A program made the position numbers and the translations under genes. A stretch of DNA of 64,000 nucleotides from Spinacia oleracea (lineage: Eukaryota; Streptophyta; Magnoliopsida; Caryophyllales; Amaranthaceae). The notes beneath the pieces were generated by a model, which saw only the letters and a program-made list of their open reading frames with translations, did not search any database and was not told the origin of the DNA. Below are positions 23,715 through 33,713 of the stretch, piece by piece (positions within the stretch are counted from its first letter, which is position 1; each line of letters begins with the position of its first letter). The stretch lies in contig NC_079488.1 in NCBI RefSeq assembly GCF_020520425.1, forward strand, positions 6,177,747 to 6,241,746. Direction: 5' to 3'.

Positions 23715-23934
23715 CTACAATAAGAAACAATATCATTAGTATGGAAATGGTTGCATGTTAGTTATGTGCAAGTTACTATTGAATCTATAAAATTCTATTA
23801 CCAATAATACTACTGCTAGGGGATTAAGTAAATGCATACTAATGCCATATGATCTGTAGATATTTAGGGATTGCATCAAATTTACCAATGCCTAATACTA
23901 AATTCGTTTATAAGAAAAATGCAGCAAAAAATCT

Positions 23935-24540
23935 CCTTCCAGATTATCAGCTATACCGAAAGTCACCAAAATTATGAATATGGTTGTGCAGGCCGCTCTG
24001 TTCCTTAATCCTCCACCCAAATTTTTTGTGCAGTGCCCTATTCTTAATCCAAGGTACTGATTATAGATTACTATTTCTGATCAGTTTAAAATTCAGTTTT
24101 TCTTTTTCTTTCCTAGGTTTGACAATGTTCGCATCTGGAAGGAGAAGCTAACGAATGTAGTTGATGATTTTTCTCCGCACGGCCAGCTTCTTAGTGTTAT
24201 GGATGACCTGTTCAGGTTTGTATATACTTTTTATTTTCCATTCACAGTAGCTGAACCTGGTACATTCTTGTTACCCTTAGCCGAATGTTACTGCAATACC
24301 AATTTCAATAATTTCAGCCTAGCTTACCCTCTATGATCAGTATAAGATTCAGTGTTCGCATCCAATAGGGAGAAGCTATTGAATTAAGGGAGCAACTTCT
24401 CAGTGCTATAAAAGAATCATGCATCAAAGTTTTTTTTATTCTACTTTATATTTTCTTAAAACAGTAGCTGAACCTGGTACTTGTTGCATACGTTTCCTAT
24501 ATATTTTCAAGTCAAATTTTTTGTGCAGTGCTAAGTAAGT
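23935..24540 (+). pseudogene. captured host exon fragments inside the RepHel intron
   Basis: On the plus strand, FDNVRIWKEKLTNVVDDFSP then HGQLLSVMDDLFR is read at about 24118-24216, and GEAIELREQLLSAIKESCIK near 24370-24430. Nearly the same text recurs at about 32870-33340. The parent gene is not recognised. It lies in antisense orientation within the intron that joins the Rep and helicase exons. Confidence 0.45.
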
Positions 24541-24544
24541 TGCT

Positions 24545-25050
24545 GCATTGAGTCGAATCCTCCTTGGTGTACAATATTTCTGGGTTTTACTTAATCTGTT
24601 TTACTTAACCAGTCTCCCAAATTCACAACCAGGATTCTACTTTCCTGCAATGTGTGATGCGATGCTAAAAAGATGAGTTAATTTCTATCCAATATGGATG
24701 GCTTTGACCTGTGCTTTTCTTAAAATAGGCTAGTTGATTCTGTTCTTCTCTTTTCTAATGACAAATTTCCCCCGATTGATCGCATAATAATACATGTAGA
24801 TATTTAGATGTTTATATTAAGATTGGAGAATTTATAATAAGATGATTATATCTTGCATGTCACGGGTACTATAAATCTATAGATGCATACCATAAATTTG
24901 ATTATGCATAACATAAATCGGTTTATGCATAAAATTCTTTATGCAAAGTCTATATGCATAATATAGTCTGTATATTATATAATTTCTTATGCATAATCTA
25001 TAAATGCATAAAAAAATTCTTTATGCTGAATTCTATAATCTGTAAATGCA
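24545..25050. repeat. internal duplication, copy A (partner 28795-29350)
   Basis: Shares TTTACTTAATCTGTT, CCCAAATTCACAA, CCAATATGGATGGCTTTGAC, ATTTCCCCCGATTGATCGCA and the TATGCATAA-rich tail with 28795-29350, with small indels. Non-coding. Confidence 0.85.
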
Positions 25051-25072
25051 TAATATTGCGTCATACCGGGAA

Positions 25073-28021
25073 TTTGAAGAATAACTCTCTGCCTAAAAAG
25101 AACATCATCTCCGTGGAACCTCCATATTTTCTCCCACACAAACTCGGGTCTAGACATACTTCCTGATATCAATAAAGTCACAAATAGACTCCTTAAATAC
25201 CCTGCTGATCCCCAAAAGCTTGCTTCAGTTATACCATCAATGTATTCCCTGTCATCGTCCAGTAATCCAAGAGCATAGCAAGCCTCTTTGAATGTTGAGT
25301 ACGTTACACCATTGACTGTTCTGATTTCTTCGTAACATGTCGCACCTCTTACTGTATTCAACAAAGCACCTAAATAGTGCAATTCTCCACTTCCCGGAGG
25401 AACATAGTAAATTCTTCCAATAGAAAATCTTTGTGCCCTTGTCGTCCATTCCTTCTTCCCGTTTTTGTTCCACACAAACTCCGTCGGAAATTCACAATAA
25501 GTTAATTCTCTTGCTTTCTGATTTGTTCTATTACATTCCATCCAACTTAAGAACATTGACTTATCAACCCCCGGCTTGTTCACGATGTCCTCCAATGACT
25601 CGTCATCTTCAAACACAATACTTTGTTCATTGGGTAGGTGGAAGCTCAACCTTTCAACCGGTGGAGTCCTATAATGAATATCATATCCCAAAATTCTCCA
25701 TACAGCTTCACATGGAGAGATATACCTGTAAACTTACGAAGGTTAATGATAAACACAATGAAATTCACCCCAAAATGGAAAAGAAAGAAACTATGTGAAA
25801 TATTCAACATTTAAATAGAAGTTAGAAGACCATATAAGGTCTTTTAAGTGATGTTGAGATTTACCTGCAATCGTAGTATGCTTTTATCTCATCTTTTATA
25901 GTGTCGGCACTTTCACTTGTCTGACTCAACGATGCAGTTACTCGATCATGACCCTTGCTAATTTACTTAAAAAGATATTTAATTGCACGTGATTGGTTGC
26001 ACCACTCAACATTGATGTGAGCTCCATATTTCAATAGAAGATAAGCATTATATGGAACGACATATCTATTATCCAAAGTAACTCCATTCTTTTCTACTGT
26101 CCGTCCGTTATTGCTTCTTTTGTACACAGGAAATCCTTGATCATCCACTGTCGTTCTCTCGTTGAAATTTTTAGGGAATTTCTTTGTACACTTTCCATCC
26201 TTCATGCACGGAGCACGCATGTTATATTCACCACATGGACCATGAATCATGGAGTCTGTAACCAGTTTATATAATTCTGGATTTGTTTCCTTGTCAGGTA
26301 TCTCTGCAGAAATAACCCGATCGATGTCATCCGCATTAGGAAACTTGTCTTCTTGGTGCCAAGAACAATACAATATGAGCATGAGGTAAGCCTCGCTTTT
26401 GAAATTCAATTGTGTAGACCACTGCACATATAAAGTTTCATATTAGACTATAGAATATATTAAAGATTAAGATAAATGAAAAATCATAAAAGATATTTAT
26501 TATATAAATATTAAAACTCACAAGCTTGTGTTCTTCCAAATAATTTGCCACCCTTCAAATCTGTAATCAACTGATCTAGCTTCATTTTAAAAACTCTACA
26601 CAGAAGTCTGGCCGATCTTCAGGTTTAAGAAGTATTTTCTGTACATATCGCATGATTTATGGCCATTTTGGATTGCATGTAAAGGTAATAAATAAATCAG
26701 GATATCCATACCATTTGCATAGAGCCATAGCATCTTGGTAATTTTGAACCATGTATCTAGCACCACCAGTAAAAGATGAAGGCAAGACTATGCGTTTTCC
26801 GGTAGATGAAGAATTAGTGTTTTGTCTTGGTATTTCTCTCAGATTCTTGTACTTGTCTACTCTCAACTGTTTTTGATGCGTTCGAACGAAGCACATCCTT
26901 TCAGATTCTATCATTGTGTATGCGTCAACCAAAAACTGTTGGAGTAATTTTCGGGCCCACAAAATAGTGACAGATTCATCTTTTCTCTCGCATATTCTAA
27001 ATGCAAAAAATTACCTCATGGTCAATTTCTTTCTTTTTCTGTTGGAAGATGTTTCCCTTAATTGAATACCAAGTCGATATCCATCCTCTCCATAAGGGAA
27101 TAACAACGGATATTGTAGGGGAAGATACGATGGATGTAACTCGTTTATACGTTTCAATTGGCCAGTTTGTGTCTCAACTATAATATCTCTTTCTCCTGTT
27201 GAACTCCCATTATCTCCAACAATAAGAGCAGCCACTTCGGATGCAGTTGGTAGATTGTAAGTTCTGCCATCACTTTCCCTATTTCCAATGAGTTTAAGCT
27301 TAACAGACTCCTCATTATTGGATTCAAATCGATCCCTAGCCACCCTAAATGCCTGTGCTAGAGGATTATATGCATCCAACATCTCTCGCAAACTTTCAAC
27401 AATTGAATCATCTAATGCGTTCCTTGCATTTCTTTCACTGTTTGAGCTGCAATAATACATTGGCAAGAAATATCGGTTAGGAATACACTTTAGGTCACGC
27501 CAATGGGGTCAACCACGATTCAAGCATAATATGCAATTTCAACATAATTTTAAGGTAATCTCAACACACCTGTAAGCATGCAATCTGTTAGATACTTCGT
27601 TTTCAGTATCATATATATATAGTTGTGAAAATTTCGGTGATGATCCTGTTGTTGGCAATAAACTCCCTATTCTATGGTAATTTTGTCCATATAGTATGAA
27701 GGTAAATGGACCACGTCCCTTGTTGACAGATGAATCAATCTTCCCACCCATTGAAGTAAAGGCAAACATCATATTATATGCTCGTGTATTTTCCTGGAAA
27801 TTCTTGCCCTCTGAATCTTGATTTGTGTATAGATCCTGAAGTACTTTAGGTGGATCTCGGAGCTTAGGAAGTTGAACCTTTCCTTGCATGCAACATTTGT
27901 TAAATTTTGGGTTTGTTTTTCGATCTTTCCTTGCTCTCTCTTCAAACCACATGAACGCATCACAATATTCACATGTGTATGTTGGATCTCCAATGTCCCA
28001 ATAGCCTACATGTTTAATCAA
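25073..28021 (-). pseudogene. Helitron Rep (N-terminal and HUH endonuclease part of RepHel), disabled
   Basis: Successive minus-strand exons encode a Cys zinc-finger-like start (CEYCDAFMWFEERARK..CC, 27539-28021), a linker ending NELHPSYLPLQYPLLFPYGE (27011-27466), the Helitron_like_N region (MVQNYQDAMALCKWYGYPDL, FITFTCNPKWP, 26657-26962), the HUH motif GLPHAH near 26375-26392, and after an intron the catalytic-Tyr region DEIKAYYDCR/YISPCEAVWRI (25726-25895). Lesions: TAA after NPKWP (26657-26659), a frameshift just after the HUH motif (about 26350-26370), and TAA replacing Tyr in the KY(I/V)xKG motif (25963-25965). The final exon ends at a donor near 25073. Function lost: nicking and joining of the transposon ends. 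Confidence 0.85.
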
Positions 28022-28089
28022 TACGTTTGGAACATAAATATCACATAGGTGATTGTTAGTTATTAAATATAAATAGTTGCGGAATAAGT

Positions 28090-28748
28090 ACCTTCAAAAC
28101 CAGTAACATCCGCATATATATCGTTCCCACCTTGAATGCCGACAAAAAAAAATGTAGCATAATTAATTTACAATGAGCTTTACTAACAGAGAGGCCGGGT
28201 GGGCGTGGAAAGGATGAGATGTTTCAAACCTTCAATGTCAATATTTGAGTCGTCCTCAATCAGTTCATCGACGATCTCGTGTTCTGTATTGAAATTGATA
28301 TAGTAATAAGCTACAGAATAATACATTAAACAAAAGATAAATGGTCGGCCAATACCTTCATAATCAACGTTTGAGTTATGGTCGCTATCGGTATCCATAT
28401 GATGCCCAAATGCTATAATGAGAATGATACTTGTGTTAATGTATAAGTAGTTCGGAATCTGACTGAATTTTTAATTTGAATTTTTACGGTGTAATAGCTT
28501 GTAAAATATAATAGATACCTGAAGAAGTACTTGCATGGTTAGTATTGTTTTCGCTTGTGAATCTATCTGGTGTTATATTCATGCCACTGGTCGGCATTTG
28601 TTTGATTGATTCAGGTGAATGATTAGATGCAGCAAACCCATTGATGCAATGAGAGTTTTCGGTGCTATGACACACAGATGATGTTGCTAGTTCTCCAGGA
28701 GTACGAAATTGCTTCTGACTTGAAGATGATTGGCCATGATCATCGGAG
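28090..28748 (-). CDS. putative 5' exons of the RepHel gene (acidic, unidentified)
   Basis: Short minus-strand blocks are each bounded by good splice sites: 28522-28748 (Ser/Asn/His-rich, acceptor TTTGTAG|TCTCC, donor CAG|GTATCT), about 28354-28410 (DTDSDHNSNVDYE, donor GAAG|GTATTG), about 28230-28284 (acidic EDDSNIDIE, donor GAAG|GTTTGA) and about 28090-28135. Plant Helitron proteins often have a low-complexity acidic leader before the zinc finger, so these are plausibly upstream exons. No initiator ATG is assigned. A 37-bp block adjoining the first exon is repeated at 35400, so part of the gene's 5' end may have been replaced by rearrangement. Confidence 0.4.
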
Positions 28749-28794
28749 ACTACAAAGTTGAGGTACATTAACAAAACATTAAAAATATACTTAC

Positions 28795-29350
28795 TGCAAA
28801 TCCTCTGGTGGTTTTACTTAATCTGTTCTTCAAATTCATAAAACGAAGACATCCCAAATTCACAATCAGAATTCTATTTTACTTTACTGGAATGTGTGAT
28901 GTGATAAAGATGACTTAATTTCCTTCCAATATGGATGGCTTTGACCTGTGATTTTCTTAAACTTAAAATAGGCTAATAGATTTTGTTCTTATTTTTTCTA
29001 ATGACACTGATACTCTATACGAACAAATCAGATTCTGTTCTTATCTTTTCTAATGACAGATTTCCCCCGATTGATCGCATAATAGTATATGTAGATATTT
29101 AGATGATTATATTAAGATTGGAGAATTTATAATAAGATGATTATATCTTGCATGTCACGGGTACTATAAATCTGTCAATGCATACTATAAATCTTTTTAT
29201 GCATAATATAAATCGGTTTATGCATAAAATTCTTTATGCAAAGTCTATATGCATAATATAATCTGTTTGTTTCCTATATAATTTCTTATGCATAATATGT
29301 AAATGCATTAAAAAATTCTTTATGCTTAATTCATAATCTGTAAATGCGTA
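28795..29350. repeat. internal duplication, copy B (partner 24545-25050)
   Basis: Aligns by eye with 24545-25050 over about 500 bp, including the TATGCATAAAATTC-rich tail. It is preceded by ATTAAAAATATACTTACTGC, which also occurs at about 35405-35425. Confidence 0.85.
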
Positions 29351-29894
29351 TTCTAAAAAATATGTTCTTTTTTTTATCAATGAAAACACCCTCTATAATG
29401 CTCAAATGTAAATGTTAAAGAATGCTTAAGAGTACTTGCCATTTGATATATCTCCTAGTGGTCTTCTTAACTGGTTTGATGTCCTTCTTGCTTCCATTGA
29501 TAGTCGTTGTCGCTTTTCCCTTAAAATGGTTATTCTGTTCATCCTGGCATTTTTCTTAAGCATTTGATCCATTCTTTTCTGCCTCTGATCAAACTTTTCT
29601 GGTTAAGATTTCCCCTTAAAAATGACCTATGAATGATAATTATCTAGCAAACGTGGATTCATTATTTTTCTACTTTAAAAACTGTTTGGGTTTACAGTGA
29701 CAAATGTATAATTTAAGAATCTGATATTGGCGGCAAACTATTAATGATTCTTTTTTAGTTTTATCCCATAATTATCTGTCACTTTTAGGGTTTTAAAAAT
29801 ATGTCATTACACTATATTTTCCGTAATCATCAATAAAGTGTCAAACTCTTTTTTTCCCTAGATTACAATATCTTTTATGATTTTATCTTTTAGA
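29351..29894. other. Helitron interior, no clear gene
   Basis: A short minus-strand Arg/Lys-rich frame (about 29450-29600: NRITILREKRQRLSMEARRT, with coding-like composition) may be another exon relic. It is not identified. Confidence 0.3.
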
Positions 29895-30048
29895 TATCCA
29901 TCACTTTTATGGGATTTAGAAATCTGTCATTTTGAAGGGATTAAAAAATCTGTCACTTTCATGGGATTTAAAAATATGTCACTTTTATAGGATTGGATAA
30001 TATGTCACTTTTATAGGATTGGATAATATGTCACTTTTATGGGATTCG
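29895..30048. repeat. minisatellite, ~30-bp units
   Basis: Five tandem variants of ATATGTCACTTTTATAGGAT / ATCTGTCACTTTCATGGGAT. Two central units are identical. Confidence 0.9.
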
Positions 30049-30776
30049 AAACTAACGACAAAGCATAAGTGTACGAAATATTTGTGTTGCTTCTGTTAGT
30101 TCTAAATTCTATCAAAGTTAAATCAGCCTTGTCACCTGAATTAAGTTTTGAGACTGTTAGTATTATAATTTGGCTCGTTCTGAATGTTTTTTTTACCATA
30201 TGCTCGTATTTTTTAACTCTTTTGAAGTCTTATCTTCTCCGAACTTTCCAGTCCTTTAAGGGGCAATGCCCTTATAGATTCATCATCTCATGTAATCAGC
30301 ATTAAGCCTTTGTTTATGAAAAGGTAAATAAGCAATAAAGTAGGTATTTGAATAATGCAATGTGCATCAATGTCGGGCTTTCACTTGGATCATACTATAT
30401 ATTTATATCACTCATTTAGTAGGAATGTTGTTTAATTTAAGTAATATTAGGGAGTTTTCATGTAATTACAAATCATAATTCAGATTTAATTTTATCAAAT
30501 GTATCGAAACTTCCTTAATTTTGCATAAATGTAATTTAGAACTTGGCTAAATTAAGTAGTCCAATTTGATAAACTGTGCAAAACTGGATTGGTTTGGGGT
30601 ACGGTTTCAGGAACTTAAATGGTCTGATCAGAGGTATGAGGAGAATTAAGTGTTCAAAATTCAGGAGAGGTGTCTTTAAAGCTTGCTTTATAGCTGTCAT
30701 TAAGTGTTCGCCACATATTCCCCTTGCATATTGCCTTCGCCACTGCACTGCAACTCAACCTTAAAAAATTCAGGTC

Positions 30777-32206
30777 TGTTAGCTACCCACAGGCCAAAGC
30801 GAGCAGCCATCACTTCCCCAAGTCTTGAAGGAAATAATGCCCTTGGTCCAAGTATGCATTCTATGTTAAGTCTAATAAATGCGGTTCAGTATTAATTAAC
30901 AAGTTAATAATTTAGTGAGATCAAGTGAGCTGAATGCCTAGCTAGAGGCCGCTTCAGTTCAAGTGGAATTAATGATATTAATCCACAGCTTACTCTTGAC
31001 TGAACCCGTAGGGTCACACAAATAGTACGTAAACGGATCAAGTGTTTAATGGCATTAAATACTCCATCTATGGATATTCGGAATCGACGGATCTTGGTTT
31101 CAGTGGGAGCTGAGATCGTCACAGGCAAGAAATGAATACTCCGGAAACGATGATATTGCCGGAAACGGAAATATGGATCGTATCGGAAATATAAATATTA
31201 TCCAAGTCGTAGATGTTGCCGGAAACGGAAACATGGTACGTATCGGAAAATATTATCGGAAATGGAAATATTGCCGGAATCGGAAATATTGCCGGAAACG
31301 GAAATATTGTCAGAATCGGAAATATTATCGGAATCGGAAAATAATTCCGGAAACGGAAATATTAAATATTTGTTCGAAACGGAAATTAATTCCGGAATCG
31401 GAAATATTAAATATTGTTCGTATCGGAAATAAATTCCGGAATCGGGAATTTAATCGAAAGCGTATCGTATGAATTAGCATCGGACGAGGCTCGCTAGACG
31501 AAGGCCCAGCACGAAGCCAGGCCATCGCCCAGCAAGCCACACGCATCACCAACACACGCCAAAGCCTCGACCAGGCCCAGCGCAAGCCAGGCCCAGCCGA
31601 AGCCATGGGCGCGCGCGGACAGTAGCATGGGCCGAGCGCTGTGCGCTCAGCGTGGGCCGCAAGGCCTGCGCGGGTGTACGGTGCTCGTGCGATGCTCGTG
31701 TGTGAATCCTAAAGCTATCGGGATTCGATAAAAGATTAAATCCTAAACCTATTAGATAAAGTTTATTTAAATAGAGTCCTAGCAGGATTCTAATTAAATA
31801 AATTAGTATCCTAATAGGATTCCTATTCCTTTTCCATACCTCTATAAATAAGGGCCTAGGGTCATTATTTATACATAACTTTTCAAGTATTCAAAGCTAG
31901 GATTTTTAAGCAGAAAAATCAGCCATATCTCTTGCCCATTTAGCCGAAAATAAGTAGTACCTTAAGGGCGATTCTAGTTGGTCAATCTTAAGGCGGATCC
32001 GGACGTGCTGTGGACTATCTACGGAGGGACGACACTTGGAGTCCTAAAGACTTGTTCTTGTTCGGTTCGGGCGCAGCTAGGGAAGGCACGCAACAAAGAG
32101 TATGCATCTAAACTATGCTAAATGATTATGTGTAAATAATATGTTTTCCTGGCTTTATGGTTTTTCCGCATGATTTATGAATTGTCATATGTATCATAAC
32201 CTAACA
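30777..32206 (+). mobile_element. solo LTR, 1.43 kb
   Basis: Begins TGTTAGCTACCC and ends CATAACCTAACA, so the termini are TGTTAG/CTAACA inverted. A TATA box (CTCTATAAATAAGG at about 31850) sets the plus orientation. The body contains a dense array of GGAAACGGAAATATTGCCGG variants (31138-31450) and a GC-rich stretch of GGCCCAGC-type phrases. No internal region or second LTR is seen, so it is a solo LTR. The flanking 5-mers (AGGTC and AGTCT) do not match exactly. Confidence 0.75.
31138..31450 (+). repeat. CCGGAAACGGAAATATT array inside the LTR
   Basis: More than ten imperfect copies of a 12-20-bp unit (CGGAAATATTGCCGGAATCGG type). Placed upstream of the LTR TATA box, it could act as an enhancer array; that role is inference. 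Confidence 0.9.
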
Positions 32207-32562
32207 AGTCTTGCATCCCAGGTTGTCACATGTCGTCCACCCTACAGCCAACACCACCCCTTCACTCGACCTCACCACAGCCCCCAGCCCCACCCTTCCT
32301 CCAGCAAACACTACAGCATCTACACTCACCTTAGACATGCCCATATTCTGGGCTACACCACCCTGCCCTCGACGTTACACCATTAAGATGACTTGCCTTG
32401 CCTTACACCGCACTGGCATAGACTTTGCTGCAGGGTAGTTGTTGACAGTGTCTCGGGTGAGGGTAATAAAAATGGGTATAACTTCTATTGCAGTGTAGTG
32501 GGAGTTCTTGCTGAAATTTGAGTTGATCTTGTAGACTCATGAGTGATTTATTTGTTTTACAG

Positions 32563-32800
32563 AGTGGGTCAGGAATCACTGATGGAAGATAACTGGGCAG
32601 ATGATGATATAGAAAATGAATTGGCACCTATAGCTGTTCAACTGGCATATGTTCAACAGGTATGGATCGTGTGGCATCTGACTTCCTTGTTCTATGACTG
32701 GCTTTTCAGCAACATGGAAATACACAAGAAGCTGTGAAAGCATACTTGGACATGATAAAACAGAATTTAGATGATGAACCATCCCTTGCTATTGCAGTGT
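32563..32800 (+). pseudogene. SRP72: captured exons of SRP72 (signal recognition particle 72-kDa subunit)
   Basis: Exon 1 (32563-32659) follows a TTTTACAG acceptor and reads RVGQESLMEDNWADDDIENE then LAPIAVQLAYVQQ, ending at CAG|GTATGG. Exon 2 (32710-about 32800) follows TTTTCAG and reads QHGNTQEAVKAYLDMIKQNL then DDEPSLAIAV. In plant SRP72 this region is DDIE.ELAPIAVQLAYVQQLLGNTQEA. SRP72 is a TPR scaffold protein of the cytosolic SRP. Only two exons remain, after which the frame leaves the family. The original intron is kept, so the fragment was captured from genomic DNA, not cDNA. Confidence 0.75.
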
Positions 32801-32869
32801 GTGGAAATCAGTGCGTTGTGTGAAAAATGGATTAAAATTTACAACAGTAGCTTAATTGTGTTCCTAATG

Positions 32870-33340
32870 ATTCAATTTTCCTATTCTTAATTCAAGGTAC
32901 TGATTCCAGATTACTCTTTCTAATCAGTTTAAAATTCAGTTTTTTCTTTTTCTTTTCTAGGTTTGACAATTTTCGCATCTGGAAGGAGAAGCTTACGAAT
33001 GCAGTTGCTGATTTTTCTCCGCACGGCCAGCTTCTTAGTTCTATGAAAGGACCTGTTCAGGTTTGTATAATACTTTTTATTTTCCATTCACAGTAGCTGA
33101 ACCTGGTACATTCTTGTTACCCTTAGCCGAATGTTACTGCAATATCAATTTCAATAATTTCAGCCTAGTTTACCCTCTATGATCAGTATAAGATTCAGTG
33201 TTCTCATCCAAAAGGGAGAAGCTATTGAATTAAGGGAGCAGCTTCTCAGTGCTATAAAAGACTCATGCATCACAGTTTTTTTATTCTACTTTATATTTTT
33301 TAAAAACAGTAGATGTACCTGGTACTTTGTTGCATACAGT
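32870..33340 (+). pseudogene. second copy of the unidentified captured exons
   Basis: RFDNFRIWKEKLTNAVADFS then PHGQLLSSMKGPVQ (about 32960-33062) and a following exon with YPLYDQYKIQCSHPK and EAIELREQLLSAIKDSC (about 33165-33275). Closely matches 23935-24540. Parent gene unknown to me. Confidence 0.5.
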
Positions 33341-33511
33341 TCCTATCCATTTTCGAGTCTTCTCATGATCTTTTGGTCAATTTTGTTGTGTAAGTTTTAA
33401 CGCCCATACCGGTTTCTGTTTTGGTTCAAACTTATCATGCTATTAACTATAATCAAGTATTAAAAAATAAAGAACATAGCAGGGAAATTGAAAAAAATTC
33501 AAAGGCTTTTA

Positions 33512-33636
33512 TTAACCAATAAAAACGACATGAAAAGAGTAGAACCCTTCAAAATCCAAAATCATCAAACATTAACCAATAAAAACGACATGAAAAGAAA
33601 AGAACACTTCAAAATCCAAAATCAACAAACAGAAAA
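33512..33636. repeat. 60-bp tandem duplication in the RPA1-like 3' flank
   Basis: ATTAACCAATAAAAACGACA followed by TGAAAAGA.. and CTTCAAAATCCAAAATCA occurs twice, at 33512 and 33572. On the minus strand it lies just downstream of the RPA1-like stop codon and contains TTTTATTGG, so it may carry the poly(A) region. Confidence 0.85.
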
Positions 33637-33713
33637 GCTTTAAACCTAAAAAAACACCAGAATAATAATACTACAAATGTAAATAAATACTCTTAATTGT
33701 TCCAGCAGTAACT

